Shown one piece after another: positions 17,441 through 26,860 of a stretch of DNA of 64,000 bases (positions are counted from its first letter, which is position 1; each line of letters opens with the position of its first letter). The position numbers were made by a program, and so were the translations under genes. Origin of the DNA: Archangium_A sp035910535 (GTDB lineage: Bacteria > Myxococcota > Myxococcia > Myxococcales > Myxococcaceae); contig JAMHXF010000111.1 of assembly GCA_035910535.1 (NCBI GenBank), positions 279,080 to 343,079 of the forward strand, written 5' to 3'. The notes under the pieces were generated by a model that worked only from the letters and a program-made list of their open reading frames with translations, did not search any database and was not told where the DNA came from.

Positions 17441-18931
17441 TCAGCGGATTCTACGCAACGCGCGCTCGACGACCATTTTCACGCTCGAATCAGTTTCGGT
17501 CTTCAGCGCCTCCTCGAGTGCGCTCTGCGCCAACGGGCCGCCAGTCATGGCTAACGACTCCGCGGCGGCGCGGCGAACGTCGGGCGACACGTCGGTCTTC
17601 AGGGCCTTCGCGAGCTTCGCTTCTGCACCCGGGCCATCGAGCGCGCGCCACGTCTTCAGGGCTTCGACGCGCACCACCGGCTCCGGGTCGGCCACCAGCG
17701 CACTCACTCGCTCCAGGCCGCCGTGCCAGCGTCGAAGGCCGATGGCGCGAACTGCTGCCGCTCTCAGCTCCTTGTCGGGCGCCAGCGTGCCGATACGCAG
17801 CCGCTCTTTGAGCTGCGGAGTGGTCGGCGCGGACGCGAGGGCCTCCAGCGCCGCCGCGCGCTTCTCGAGCGATTCATCTCGAAACGCGAACTCGACTTCT
17901 GGCGCGGCGACTGGCCACGAGCACGACGCCGCGATGCGCAGGCTCGTCAGCTGCAACGGGCCCGACTTCTTCCACTGCTCGAGGGCCACCGGGGCGCAGT
18001 CTTTGTCGTGAACGTCGCCGAGCAGCTCGAGCAGGGCCCGCTGTTGGTCTTCGGTCGCAGGTTTTTCTCCGTTGAAGCGCGCTTGAGCCATTCGGCTGAC
18101 GCTGCGTTTCTCTGCGCCTGCGATGGCGCGCACGGCGGCGCTGCGCAGGTGCACGTCGTCGAACGTGAGCACCGTCAGCAGCTCGGGTTCAGAGACGGGG
18201 AGCAACGCTCTCAATGCGTGAATCGCCTCGAGGCGGTGCGCGCGATCTCCGGTCTGCAGGTTCACGCGCGCTTCGTCGCGGCGTGCGCTGACCACCGCCA
18301 ACAGTCGATTCATGGCCTCGACATCGCGAGGCCCGGCGGAAGCAACCAGCTGCGCGACGGCTGCGTCATCGTCGGCGAGCGTGTCGAAGATGATGGCGTC
18401 GAAGGTCGCGGGCCTGCTCGGCAAGACGTCGAGCACCACGCGCGCGCGCGGCATCGCGAAGGCGCTCGAGAGGGCCCGCAGCGCTTCTCGGCGCACTGTC
18501 GCGTTCTCTGCATAGAGCTCGACTTCAAGCGCGGCCCTCACTTCGTCCGTGCGCGCACGACAACCCGGCAGCCGCGGCGAGCTCACGTGCGCGGAGGTCA
18601 GGCACGCGCGCAGTTGTTCATCACCCTTGCTTCGCGCGACCCACGCGGCGAGCTGCGCGTCTCCGGTGCTCTTCGCGCGCTGCCCGAGCGCTTGCAGCGC
18701 GGCCCACCGTATTTCCCACGCGCCGTCTTCGGTCATGCGCGGTGGAACTGCTGGCATCAGCGCGAGCCAGGGGTGCGGGTCGTCTTTCAAGCGCAGACAG
18801 GTGGCGCACGTCGTCGCACGGAGTCTCGGGTCTTCGACGTACGCGTTGCATGTCTCGTAGCAGCGACTCACGCGCGTCTGCGCGAACGTGGCGAGGCTCC
18901 ACAAGATGAGCAGGGGTACGAAGCGGCGCAC
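17441..18931 (-). CDS. Secreted HEAT-repeat protein
   Basis: 496 residues from a GTG at 18931, with a signal peptide (RRFVPLLILWSLATFAQ). A Cys-rich segment follows (CYETCNAYV, TCATCLRL), suggesting disulfides or metal binding. From about residue 65 to the end the sequence is a chain of HEAT-like helical repeats, for example WEIRWAALQALGQR, LRSAAVRAIAGAEKRS, LRAAAVRAIGLRRWH and PDVRRAAAESLAMTGG. It is expected to be a periplasmic or surface scaffold. It lies divergent from a second HEAT-repeat gene with only 29 bp between start codons. Confidence 0.8.
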   Translation of the reverse strand: MRRFVPLLILWSLATFAQTRVSRCYETCNAYVEDPRLRATTCATCLRLKDDPHPWLALMPAVPPRMTEDGAWEIRWAALQALGQRAKSTGDAQLAAWVARSKGDEQLRACLTSAHVSSPRLPGCRARTDEVRAALEVELYAENATVRREALRALSSAFAMPRARVVLDVLPSRPATFDAIIFDTLADDDAAVAQLVASAGPRDVEAMNRLLAVVSARRDEARVNLQTGDRAHRLEAIHALRALLPVSEPELLTVLTFDDVHLRSAAVRAIAGAEKRSVSRMAQARFNGEKPATEDQQRALLELLGDVHDKDCAPVALEQWKKSGPLQLTSLRIAASCSWPVAAPEVEFAFRDESLEKRAAALEALASAPTTPQLKERLRIGTLAPDKELRAAAVRAIGLRRWHGGLERVSALVADPEPVVRVEALKTWRALDGPGAEAKLAKALKTDVSPDVRRAAAESLAMTGGPLAQSALEEALKTETDSSVKMVVERALRRIR

Positions 18932-18960
18932 GGGTGTGGTGAATGCTACCTTCGCGCACC

Positions 18961-19917
18961 ATGCGGTGGAGCTTCCTCTTCGTCTTTGTCAGTTCGTTGG
19001 CCGTCGCGAAGCCGAACAACAGCGCCGAGGCCGTGAAGGTGCTCGACCAGTTTCTGAGCGGCAGCCTTTCGCTGAACCCCGCCGTCAATCGCATCAAGTA
19101 TCTGAGCGCTGAAAACTACGCGTCGAGCGAGGTGGTGTTCGCCATTCGTCGCACGGCAGATTCACGGCAGCGAGAGCGGCTGCTGGAGTTTCTCGCGTCG
19201 CTCGGCGTGCGTCACCAGGACGTCGAGACGACCTTTCTCGACGCGCTGAAGACCGACAGCACCGGGGAGATCATGATCGCCGCGACGGGCCTCGGCAGAA
19301 ACAAGTCGGCCAACGCGGTCAAGCCGCTCATCGCGCTGTTGCCGCACAAGATTCTGGGTATTCGCCGCGAAGCCGCGCGTGCGCTGGGCCTCATCGGCAA
19401 GCCGGCGGCGTCGGCGCCGTTGCTCAAGGCTGCGAAGGCCGAGACCGAGCTCGACGTGAAGGTGCTGATGATTCAGTCGGCCGGGCGCGCGGGCGACAAG
19501 AAGCAGGCGCCTGCGCTCGAGGCGCTGCTCAAAGATGAATCGGAGAGCACGCGCATGGCCGCAGGTCAGGGCTTGTGTGCGTTGGCGGTGCCTGCGTGCG
19601 CGAAGTTCGCTGGCACGTTGTTGGCTTCTCAAGACAAGAACGAGCGACTGCAGGGCGTGATGCTCTTCGAAGGCGCTCCGGCGAAGGCGTCGGCGCCGTC
19701 ACTCACGCCCATGTTGAAGGACCCCGACGACAAGCTCCGTGCTCGCGCCGCGCGCATTCTCACCGAGGGCGGCGACGCGTCGAAGCTCGAGTGGCTCGTC
19801 GTCGAGAGCTCGAAGGCCAACGGCGAAAAGCGGCTCGTCTACGAAGACGAGCTCGAGCGCTTGCGGCTCACCGACGAGCAACGGCAGAGCCTTCTGAAGA
19901 AGGCAGGGCTGCAGTGA
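18961..19917 (+). CDS. Secreted HEAT-repeat protein
   Basis: 318 residues from the ATG at 18961, chosen because it begins the signal peptide MRWSFLFVFVSSLAVA; an upstream start at 18943 adds only six residues. The rest is HEAT-type repeats: TGEIMIAATGLGRNKSANAV, KILGIRREAARALGLIGKPA, VKVLMIQSAGRAGDKKQAPA and DDKLRARAARILTEGG. No catalytic motif. It overlaps the downstream DUF1460 gene by 4 bp (GTGA), and shares a promoter region with the divergent HEAT gene, so both HEAT proteins and the DUF1460 protein may work together in the envelope. Confidence 0.8.
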   Translation: MRWSFLFVFVSSLAVAKPNNSAEAVKVLDQFLSGSLSLNPAVNRIKYLSAENYASSEVVFAIRRTADSRQRERLLEFLASLGVRHQDVETTFLDALKTDSTGEIMIAATGLGRNKSANAVKPLIALLPHKILGIRREAARALGLIGKPAASAPLLKAAKAETELDVKVLMIQSAGRAGDKKQAPALEALLKDESESTRMAAGQGLCALAVPACAKFAGTLLASQDKNERLQGVMLFEGAPAKASAPSLTPMLKDPDDKLRARAARILTEGGDASKLEWLVVESSKANGEKRLVYEDELERLRLTDEQRQSLLKKAGLQ

Positions 19918-20720
19918 CGTCGTTGGTGTTGCTGATGTTGGCGTCGACGCCGTGGTCGTCGATGGGTGACGCGCAGCGCGCCGATGCGATGGTTGAACTC
20001 CAGAAGTTGCCCACGCTGCGTGAGCGCCTGCTGGCGGCGACGAATGGGTTTCTCGGTACTCCGTACGTGTTGTCGCCGCTCGGTGAAGGTGAAGGGCGCG
20101 ACGCCGACCCGCTCGTGCGTTGGGACGCAGTCGATTGCGTGACGATGGTCGAGGAGTCGTTCGCGCTGTCGATGTCGACGCCCGAGTCGTTGCTGCCGTC
20201 GCTCACGAAGCTCCGCTACGACGGCGCGCCGAGCTGGGAAAATCGCCTGCACATCATGGAGTCGCAGTGGCTGCCCGAGAACGTGAAGCGCGGGCTGCTG
20301 CGCGACGTGACGCGCGAATGGGGCGGTGACGCCACGCGCTCTGTGAAGAAGGTGTTGTCTGCCGCGACGTGGAAAGAAAAAGGCGCCGTGGGGCTGGCGA
20401 TTCCCGAAACGAAGCAGTCGCGCGGCACCTGGGAGTTCGACCTCATTCCCGCCGAGGTCGCGGCGCAGAAACTCAAAGACGCGCCGGCCGGGCTGCTGGT
20501 GGTCGTGGTGCGCGCTGATCGCCCGTGGCTGGTGACGCGCGTCTCACACGTCGGCGTGCTGGTGCAGACGCCGAAGGGGCCGATGCTGCGCCACGCTTCT
20601 CGCAGCTTCAAGAAGGTCGTCGACGAGCCGCTCGCGCGCTACCTCTCGCGCAACCTCGACTTCGGCACGTGGACCATCGAAGGCCTCGCGGTCTACGAGC
20701 CGACGTTGCCGAAGGGCTGA
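19914..20720 (+). CDS. DUF1460 (NlpC/P60-like amidase fold) secreted protein
   Basis: 268 residues from a GTG at 19914 overlapping the HEAT gene stop. There is a short hydrophobic leader (TSLVLLMLASTPWSS). The DUF1460 family has an NlpC/P60-like fold and includes N-acetylmuramoyl-L-alanine amidase-like proteins. Visible signatures are FLGTPYVLSPLGEGEGRDAD, the presumed nucleophile Cys in RWDAVDCVTMVEESFAL, and the catalytic His in VTRVSHVGVLVQ, followed by MLRHASRSFKKVVD. The likely substrate is peptidoglycan or a peptide fragment of it. The coupled HEAT-repeat gene may encode its partner. Confidence 0.85.
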   Translation: MTSLVLLMLASTPWSSMGDAQRADAMVELQKLPTLRERLLAATNGFLGTPYVLSPLGEGEGRDADPLVRWDAVDCVTMVEESFALSMSTPESLLPSLTKLRYDGAPSWENRLHIMESQWLPENVKRGLLRDVTREWGGDATRSVKKVLSAATWKEKGAVGLAIPETKQSRGTWEFDLIPAEVAAQKLKDAPAGLLVVVVRADRPWLVTRVSHVGVLVQTPKGPMLRHASRSFKKVVDEPLARYLSRNLDFGTWTIEGLAVYEPTLPKG

Positions 20721-20724
20721 ACGT

Positions 20725-21027
20725 TCAGCTTTCGATCGGCGTCTCGCCAGACATCGCTTCTTCTTCGGCCGCCTTCGAGTTCGCCTCCGCGTCGCGTTCG
20801 ATTGCTGCGAGCTCGGCGCGCACCAGCTCGTCGGCTTTCGCGAAGCTCTCGGTGGGCACCAACAGGTCGAAGTACGCCGGCGCGGTGGCCGCGAAGGCGC
20901 CCGTCGACGCAGCGCCACCCGCGCGGCTGAAAGCGTCGAACTCGGCGGCTTGCAATACTTCGACGAGTCGCTCGGCGGTGAGCGGGTCCTGCACGGAGGT
21001 CACGACGGCAAAAGTGCGAGGGGCCAT
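20725..21027 (-). CDS. Small DUF2007-like protein (hypothetical)
   Basis: 100 residues, no signal. The first part (RTFAVVTSVQDPLTAERLVE, then AAEFDAFSRAGGAA) resembles the DUF2007 fold: a short strand, a helix that discriminates between paralogous sites, and a strand reading YFDLLVPTESFAKADELVRA. The C-terminal 30 residues are an acidic, Ala/Glu-rich tail. DUF2007 proteins are small putative signal-transduction modules of unknown role. The resemblance is from pattern only. It is convergent with DUF1460 and divergent from the MXAN_5187-like gene. Confidence 0.55.
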   Translation of the reverse strand: MAPRTFAVVTSVQDPLTAERLVEVLQAAEFDAFSRAGGAASTGAFAATAPAYFDLLVPTESFAKADELVRAELAAIERDAEANSKAAEEEAMSGETPIES

Positions 21028-21090
21028 GCGGTGAACCTAGCCGAGAAATAGAGGCGATGGCCGGATGCTGCGTGCTAAGTCGTGCGGCCG

Positions 21091-22914
21091 ATGGCTCGCC
21101 TCAAGTTTCTTCTTTTTGCGCTCGTTGCCCTGGGCCTCTGGGCGTACCACCTCACGATGATTTCGCCCCTCGCGCTGGCCGGCTCCGTCGAGCAGGCGCA
21201 GGCCGCGGTGGCAGGTGCCGCCGGCCCGGTGGCGGTGGCGCTCGAGTCGCAGCGCTCGCTCACGCAGGCCGTGGCGCTCAAGGTCACCACGAGCAACGCG
21301 GTCTGGAACGTCGGCCCCAAAGCGGGCGCGAAGCCCGAAGGCCCGACGGTCGATCGTTTCGCGTCGGTGCGGTCGTCGGCCACGGAGCTGTTGCCGACCG
21401 AGCAGAAGGCTGCGCTCTTCATCGCGCTCACCAACGAAGTCGGCGCGCTGTGGGCGAAGGGTGAAGGCGAGCCCACGACGGAGGTTCCTGAAGGGCTCGA
21501 TCTCGCCGGGGTGATGCAGGCCGGTGCGGCGGGCGCGGTGCGTGATCTCGATGGCGCGAGCTATCTGCTGCTCACCGGGCCATTGCTCGTCAGCGACAAG
21601 AATGAAGTTCGCGTGGCCGGCTCGGTGACCATCGGCTTGCCGGTGCTGCCGCAGGTCGCGGCGCTCGAGCAGGCCCAGAAGGCGCTCGGGCTGCAGTCGC
21701 TCGCGTTGGTGAGCGAAGGCAAAGCAGTGCTGATCGCCGGTGACAAAGCGGCCGCCGACGCGGTGCTCAAGAACCTGAAGGCCGGCGCGATGGGCCCCGT
21801 GGGCTCAGGGCCGGTTCGTGAGCTCGGCCCGCTGCAGTTGCCCGTGCTGACCGAGTCGCTCGTGCACGCCATCGGCGGTCGTCAGGCCATCGGCGGGACG
21901 ACGTTCGAAGTCGCTGCCATCGCTTCGTCGAAGGCGGCGCTCGACGCGCTCGCGACGTACCAGGTCTTCGGGCTCGGCGGCCTCGCGGGGCTGCTGCTGC
22001 TCACGCTGGTGTTCGTCATCATCATGGGCAGCGGCTCGTCTGACGAAGGCACCGCGATGGTGCTGCCGCCAGTGCCGGTGCCACCTTCGCTGGCGAAGCG
22101 CGAAGAGCCCACGTTGCAGGCGCCGTTCGCGATGGCTGGCCCGCAGGCGGCGCCTGAAGCGAGCCCCGACGACTTCGATTTCCCACCGAGCGGCTCGATG
22201 CCGACGACGTCCGCGCCGCCGCCGCCTCCCGTTGCGGTCACGGGTCAGGCGCCGGTGTTCGAGCCTGAATCAGATCCGTTCGCGTCGTCTGCGCCGCCGC
22301 CGCCCCCTCCGTACCGGGCGCCGCCTCCCGTGGCGACCTCTGAAGCGCCGGCGTTGCAGCGCCCCGGTGCCGGGCTGATGGACGACGAAGACAGCAGTCA
22401 GCGCACCGTCGCGTACCCAGTCTTCAAGCCGCCAGCGGGTGGCGCTCCGGCTCCGATTTCCCAGCCGCCTCCGATGGCGATGGCCGACCCCTTCGCGCTC
22501 GCAGCGGCGCAAGAGCCGGCGGGCGCCCCGAGCCACGAAGACAACCCCGACGCCACGCGTGTCGCGGCGATCCCCGCAGAGTTGATCAAGGCCGCGCGTT
22601 CAGCCTCTGGAATCACGGGTGAGCGGCCTGCCTTCAAGCCTCCGACGGCGTCGATGCCGAAGGTCGCCTCGCTCGCGCCGGCAGCTTCGGCGAACGACGA
22701 AGAGCGCCACTTCCAGGAAGTGTTCCGCGACTTCGTTTCGACGCGCGAGAAGTGCCGCGAGCCGGCCGATGGCCTCACGTTCGACAAGTTCAAGGCGAAG
22801 CTGCTCAAGAACAAGGAGCAGCTCGTCGCGAAGTACCAGTGCAAGACCGTGCGGTTTCAGGTCTACGTCAAAGACGGCAAAGCCGCGCTCAAGGCCACGC
22901 CCGTCAAAGACTGA
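21091..22914 (+). CDS. Membrane protein with MXAN_5187-type C-terminal domain
   Basis: 607 residues from the ATG at 21091. A first membrane segment (LKFLLFALVALGLWAYHLTM) is followed by a sensor-like extracytoplasmic region (about 30-290), then a second membrane segment at about 294-315 (FGLGGLAGLLLLTLVFVIIM). A long Pro/Ala-rich cytoplasmic linker (about 320-530) leads to a compact C-terminal domain of about 70 residues: ERHFQEVFRDFVSTREKC, LTFDKFKAKLLKNKEQL, VRFQVYVKDGKAALKATPV. I recognise this last domain as the one named after Myxococcus MXAN_5187. Its function is unknown. The arrangement is that of a transmembrane signalling protein. Confidence 0.78.
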   Translation: MARLKFLLFALVALGLWAYHLTMISPLALAGSVEQAQAAVAGAAGPVAVALESQRSLTQAVALKVTTSNAVWNVGPKAGAKPEGPTVDRFASVRSSATELLPTEQKAALFIALTNEVGALWAKGEGEPTTEVPEGLDLAGVMQAGAAGAVRDLDGASYLLLTGPLLVSDKNEVRVAGSVTIGLPVLPQVAALEQAQKALGLQSLALVSEGKAVLIAGDKAAADAVLKNLKAGAMGPVGSGPVRELGPLQLPVLTESLVHAIGGRQAIGGTTFEVAAIASSKAALDALATYQVFGLGGLAGLLLLTLVFVIIMGSGSSDEGTAMVLPPVPVPPSLAKREEPTLQAPFAMAGPQAAPEASPDDFDFPPSGSMPTTSAPPPPPVAVTGQAPVFEPESDPFASSAPPPPPPYRAPPPVATSEAPALQRPGAGLMDDEDSSQRTVAYPVFKPPAGGAPAPISQPPPMAMADPFALAAAQEPAGAPSHEDNPDATRVAAIPAELIKAARSASGITGERPAFKPPTASMPKVASLAPAASANDEERHFQEVFRDFVSTREKCREPADGLTFDKFKAKLLKNKEQLVAKYQCKTVRFQVYVKDGKAALKATPVKD

Positions 22915-22994
22915 CCTGGTTTGAGTCACCCTCGAGCGGATCACGCGGCGGCCATGTCGCGCACCGCCCGCTCTTGTAGGGTGAGAAGCAAATC

Positions 22995-23030
22995 AGCATG
23001 TAAAATCATATGCTTGTCGGCCGTTACGGC
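22995..23030. promoter_or_regulatory. AT-rich segment with two inverted repeats upstream of the sigma-54 activator
   Basis: The 238-bp gap 22915-23152 holds no gene. Its one distinctive part is an AT-rich patch in otherwise GC-rich DNA: AGCAT at 22995 and ATGCT ending at 23014 form 5-bp arms around a TAAAATCA core, followed by GCCG-TTA-CGGC at 23020-23030. AT-rich islands like this commonly mark a promoter or a regulator site. An AGGAGCC ribosome-binding sequence lies at 23143-23149, just before the ATG. No sigma-54 -24/-12 promoter was found. Confidence 0.35.
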
Positions 23031-23152
23031 TCGTGCACTCATGGCACATCGGTTGCTTCGCATTACCGTGCCTGAGTGGGCGGGGCGTGGGGGCCGGGGT
23101 TCTTTGTGGTGCACGGGTTTGCCAAGGTGCGAGCCCGCAGCCAGGAGCCGGA

Positions 23153-26100
23153 ATGAATCAAGATGTCTTGAGGTACCTGCGACCGCCCGTCACCGAGGTG
23201 ACAGGTCGTGAAGCCGAGCTGACGATGTTGCTGCGAGAGCACCACGAGGCGAAGGCTTCGGGTTCCGCGCGCTTCGTCTTCATTCGTGGCCCGCGTGGCG
23301 TCGGCAAGACGCACCTGGTCACTCAGCTCGCGCAAGCACTCGCCGGGCAGGGAACGCCGGTATTCGAGGGCGGCTCGGGTCGCGACGCGCGGCAGACGTG
23401 GGGTGTGTTCGCGCCGATGCTGGGCGAGCTGCTCACGCTGGTGAAGCGCTCGGGCGTGCCGGAGACGACGTTGGCTCGCCTTGCGCGCGCGGTCGAGCCG
23501 GTGCGCAGTGGCGGCCAGTCGCTGCCGGCGGAAGAGCGGCGCCTCGCGTTGTACGACGGCGCGGGTGAGCTGTTCTCGCTGGTGGGCCGTTCGGCGCCGC
23601 TGGTCATCTGGCCTGATCTCGACGTGGCCGATCGCGCGTCGCTCGAGCTCATTCGGTACCTCGCCGCGATGGCCTCGACGCCGCAGGCGAAGGTCGGTGG
23701 CTTGTTCGTGCTGACCTTCCGCGAAGACGAGGCGCTGCCCGAGCCGCTGGCTGAAGTCGTCAGTCACGTGTCGGGTCGCACGCTCTCGTTGTCGGGGCTC
23801 GACCTCGACGGCATCCGCTCGTTCCTGTCGCGGCAAGACATCGCGCAGAAGCTGCTCGACGTGACGGGCGGCAACCCCGAAGCGCTCGGCGAACTGCTCG
23901 AGCGCCCGGTGGCAGCGGTCGACTTTTTCGTGCGGCGGGTCGAGCGGCTCTCTGACGCGCAGCGCGCCACGCTGGCCGCGTTGGCCATCGCGCCTGAAGC
24001 GCTGCCGGTAGAGTGGCTGGCTTCCACGCTCGGTGCCGAAGCTCCGCGTTGCGCCGAGACGCTCGACGGGCTGCTCCGCGAACGGCTCGTCACGGTGAAG
24101 GTGGTCGACGGGCGCCCCTCGTGGCGCTTCTCGCGTGAGAGTGAAAAGCAGGCGTTTCTCGCGTTGATTCCCGACGAGGCGCGGCGCGTCTCGACGTTGG
24201 CGCTTGGTCGGGTGCTCGCGACGAATGGGCAGCTGTTGTCGGCGGCGGAGCTGTTGTTGCCCATCGCCCCGGCTGAAGGCGCGGCGCTGGCGGTGCGTGC
24301 GGCGCAGTCGCTGGTTTCGCGCGGCGCGCTGGAAGACGCCGAAGCGCTCTACGCGCGCTCGCTGGCGAACCTGCCGGTCTCGATGCGCGGTGAAGTGCTC
24401 GAGTCGTGGGGTCGCGTGCTCGGTTTGCTGGGCGACTACCGCGGCGCCGTTCGTCGGCTGCTGTCGTCGGTCGCGCGGCGTCGTGAACAGGCTCCGGCCA
24501 TCGCGCTCGAGGCGGCGCGCTACCTCACGAAGCTGGGTCGTGCGCGCTTCGCGCAGGCGCTGCTCTCGGTGGCGCGTGCACAGCCGTCGTTGAAGCGCGA
24601 AGCTGACGCGAGCCTGGCCGAGCTCTACGTGAGCACCGGTCGCGGCAGCGAAGCGTTGTCGCTCGGTCGCGCGGCGCTCGAAGGCGCTGAAATCGACGCT
24701 GCGGCGCTGTCGTTGCGGCAGGCCATGGGCAAGGCGCTGCTCATCGCCGGGCAGCTCGCAGAGGCGCAGCAGCTCTTCGCCGAGAACGCGACGCACGCCG
24801 AGCAGCTGGGTGACACGCGCCTGCTCGCGCTCGCGCGCCTCAACGAAGGGGTCGCGGCGTACAAACGTGGCGAGCGCGACCGCGCCATCTCGTGCTGGGA
24901 GACCACGCCGCCCGAGAGCCGCCCGCTGCACGCGCACGCCGAAGCGAACCTGGGCTCGCTCTACGCCGAGTCGGGTGACTTTGAGCTCGCGCTGGGTCAC
25001 CTGAGCCGCGCGCTGTCGTCGTTCTCTCGCTTTGGCAGCTTGCGTGAAGTGGCGATGGCGTCGAGCAACCTCTCGCGCCTGCACCACCTGCTCGGAGACA
25101 CCGAACGCGCGGCCGAACTCTCGGAGCACACGCTGCGGCTCGCGCGTCGGCTGGGTGACGGCTACCTCGAGTCGTCGGCGCTGCTGAACCTCGGCGCGCT
25201 GGCGGTGGACCAACGTGAGTACCCCGCGGCGAAGCGTGAACTCGAGCTGGCTCGCACCGGCTTCGAGAAGCTCGGCAACGACGCGTGGGCCGCGCTGGCC
25301 GCCGCGTGGAAAGCGCGCGCCCACCTGCAGTCGGGTGAACGTGCGCAGGCTGAACAGGAGCTCGCGCGCCGCTCGGTCGAGAAGGGCGCCGCGTCGCTCC
25401 AGGCCGCGTCGCTCGAAGTCGAGCTCACGCGCGCTGAGCTGTGCCTCGTGATGGGCGACTTGCTGGGTGCAGGCCGCGCGGCGTCGCGCGCGCGTGAAGC
25501 GTTGCTCGACAAGCCGGAGCTCGAAGGGCCCATTCGTACGTACTTCCTCATGGGCAAGCTGCGTCAGGCGGCCAATGACATGAGCGGTGCGCAGGCCGAG
25601 TTCCAGCGTGCGGGTCGGTTGCTCGACGAATTGGTGCAGCGCGTGCCGCCGGTGCGGCGCACGGCGTTCCTCTCGTTGCCGCGGCGCGCAGAGATCGTCG
25701 CCGCAGTCGAGCCGGAGCTCCGGTTGCCGCGCGCGATGGCGTCACTCGCCGCGCGTCAGGTGGTCGACAGCTTCAACGGGCTCGTCGGTCGCTCGGCAGC
25801 GTTGCAGCGCATCACGCGTCAGCTCGAGCCCATTGGCCGCAGCAACGCGACGGTGCTGGTGCGCGGTGAGAGCGGCACCGGCAAAGAAGTGCTGGCCGAT
25901 GCGCTGCACGCGCTCTCTCCTCGGCGGCACATGCCGTTGGTGAAGGTGAACTGCGCGGCGATGGTGGAAGAGCTGCTGCTCTCGGAGCTGTTCGGTCACG
26001 AGAAGGGCGCATTCACCGGCGCCATTCGTGAGCGCAAGGGCCGCTTCGAGATGGCTGACGGCGGCACCATCTTCCTCGACGAAATCGGCGACATCTCGCC

Positions 26101-26860
26101 CAAGGCCCAGGTCGCGCTGCTGCGCGTGTTGCAAGAGCGTGAGTTCGAGCGCGTGGGCGGCAGCAAGACCATCAAGGTCGACGTGCGCATCATCTGCGCC
26201 ACGAATCGCGACCTCGAGACGGCGATCGCGCAGGGGCGCTTCCGCAGCGACCTCTACTACCGGCTCAAGGGCGTGATGCTCGAGCTGCCGTCACTGCGCG
26301 AGCGCCTCGAAGACTTGCCGCTGCTCTCGCAGCACTTCCTCGAGCGCGTCGCCAAAGAGCGCAACGAGCCGGTGCGGCGGTTGTCGACGGGCGCCACTGC
26401 GTTGCTCGCGCGGCACGCGTGGCCGGGCAACATTCGTGAGCTCGAGAACGTCATCTCTTCGGCGTCGATTTTTGCCGAGGGCGACGAGGTCGACGTCGAA
26501 GCGTTCAGCCACGTCGGCGAGCTCCGCGCGTTGGTCGATCAACCACAGGGCGTTGCGGTGAATGCACCGACGGCCGCTGTGGTTGCGCCTGTCTCGGTGG
26601 CTTCGACGGTGGCGCCTCAGAATGCGGCGTCGGTGAATGCCGACGGTTCACTCGACTACTACGAGCTGGCGCGGCGCCGAGACATCTCGCTCAAGGACCT
26701 GCGTCACGAAATCGAGATGCAGTGCATTCGTCGAGCACTCGAAGACGCGGGTGGAAACATCAGTGAGGCTGCTCGGCTGCTGAAGATGAAGCGGTCGCGC
26801 CTGTCGCAAATCGTCAATGGCGAGGTGGAGTTGAAGGAGGTGGCGCATGGTGACGAGTGA
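23153..26860 (+). CDS. Large sigma-54-dependent activator with AAA/NACHT-like and TPR input domains
   Basis: 1235 residues; the ATG at 23153 follows an AGGAG site. Residues about 15-330 are an ORC/MalT-like AAA ATPase with Walker A GPRGVGKTH at about 46-54. Residues about 350-850 are TPR-like repeats. Residues about 880-1120 are a sigma-54 activation domain: Walker A GESGTGKE near 905, the sigma-54-contacting GAFTGA near 952, GGTIFLDEIGD, and the arginine-finger region FRSDLYYRL. The end (about 1180-1230) is a Fis-type helix-turn-helix, ISEAARLLKMKRSRLSQIV. Most sigma-54 activators carry a receiver, PAS, GAF or FHA input; here the input is a second ATPase plus TPR, as in STAND regulators. Targets are unknown. 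Confidence 0.93.
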   Translation: MNQDVLRYLRPPVTEVTGREAELTMLLREHHEAKASGSARFVFIRGPRGVGKTHLVTQLAQALAGQGTPVFEGGSGRDARQTWGVFAPMLGELLTLVKRSGVPETTLARLARAVEPVRSGGQSLPAEERRLALYDGAGELFSLVGRSAPLVIWPDLDVADRASLELIRYLAAMASTPQAKVGGLFVLTFREDEALPEPLAEVVSHVSGRTLSLSGLDLDGIRSFLSRQDIAQKLLDVTGGNPEALGELLERPVAAVDFFVRRVERLSDAQRATLAALAIAPEALPVEWLASTLGAEAPRCAETLDGLLRERLVTVKVVDGRPSWRFSRESEKQAFLALIPDEARRVSTLALGRVLATNGQLLSAAELLLPIAPAEGAALAVRAAQSLVSRGALEDAEALYARSLANLPVSMRGEVLESWGRVLGLLGDYRGAVRRLLSSVARRREQAPAIALEAARYLTKLGRARFAQALLSVARAQPSLKREADASLAELYVSTGRGSEALSLGRAALEGAEIDAAALSLRQAMGKALLIAGQLAEAQQLFAENATHAEQLGDTRLLALARLNEGVAAYKRGERDRAISCWETTPPESRPLHAHAEANLGSLYAESGDFELALGHLSRALSSFSRFGSLREVAMASSNLSRLHHLLGDTERAAELSEHTLRLARRLGDGYLESSALLNLGALAVDQREYPAAKRELELARTGFEKLGNDAWAALAAAWKARAHLQSGERAQAEQELARRSVEKGAASLQAASLEVELTRAELCLVMGDLLGAGRAASRAREALLDKPELEGPIRTYFLMGKLRQAANDMSGAQAEFQRAGRLLDELVQRVPPVRRTAFLSLPRRAEIVAAVEPELRLPRAMASLAARQVVDSFNGLVGRSAALQRITRQLEPIGRSNATVLVRGESGTGKEVLADALHALSPRRHMPLVKVNCAAMVEELLLSELFGHEKGAFTGAIRERKGRFEMADGGTIFLDEIGDISPKAQVALLRVLQEREFERVGGSKTIKVDVRIICATNRDLETAIAQGRFRSDLYYRLKGVMLELPSLRERLEDLPLLSQHFLERVAKERNEPVRRLSTGATALLARHAWPGNIRELENVISSASIFAEGDEVDVEAFSHVGELRALVDQPQGVAVNAPTAAVVAPVSVASTVAPQNAASVNADGSLDYYELARRRDISLKDLRHEIEMQCIRRALEDAGGNISEAARLLKMKRSRLSQIVNGEVELKEVAHGDE

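Noticed and set aside
23063..25324. A 753-codon open frame on the minus strand
   Set aside because: It is antisense to the sigma-54 activator, Arg/Gln-rich and without motifs; a high-GC shadow.
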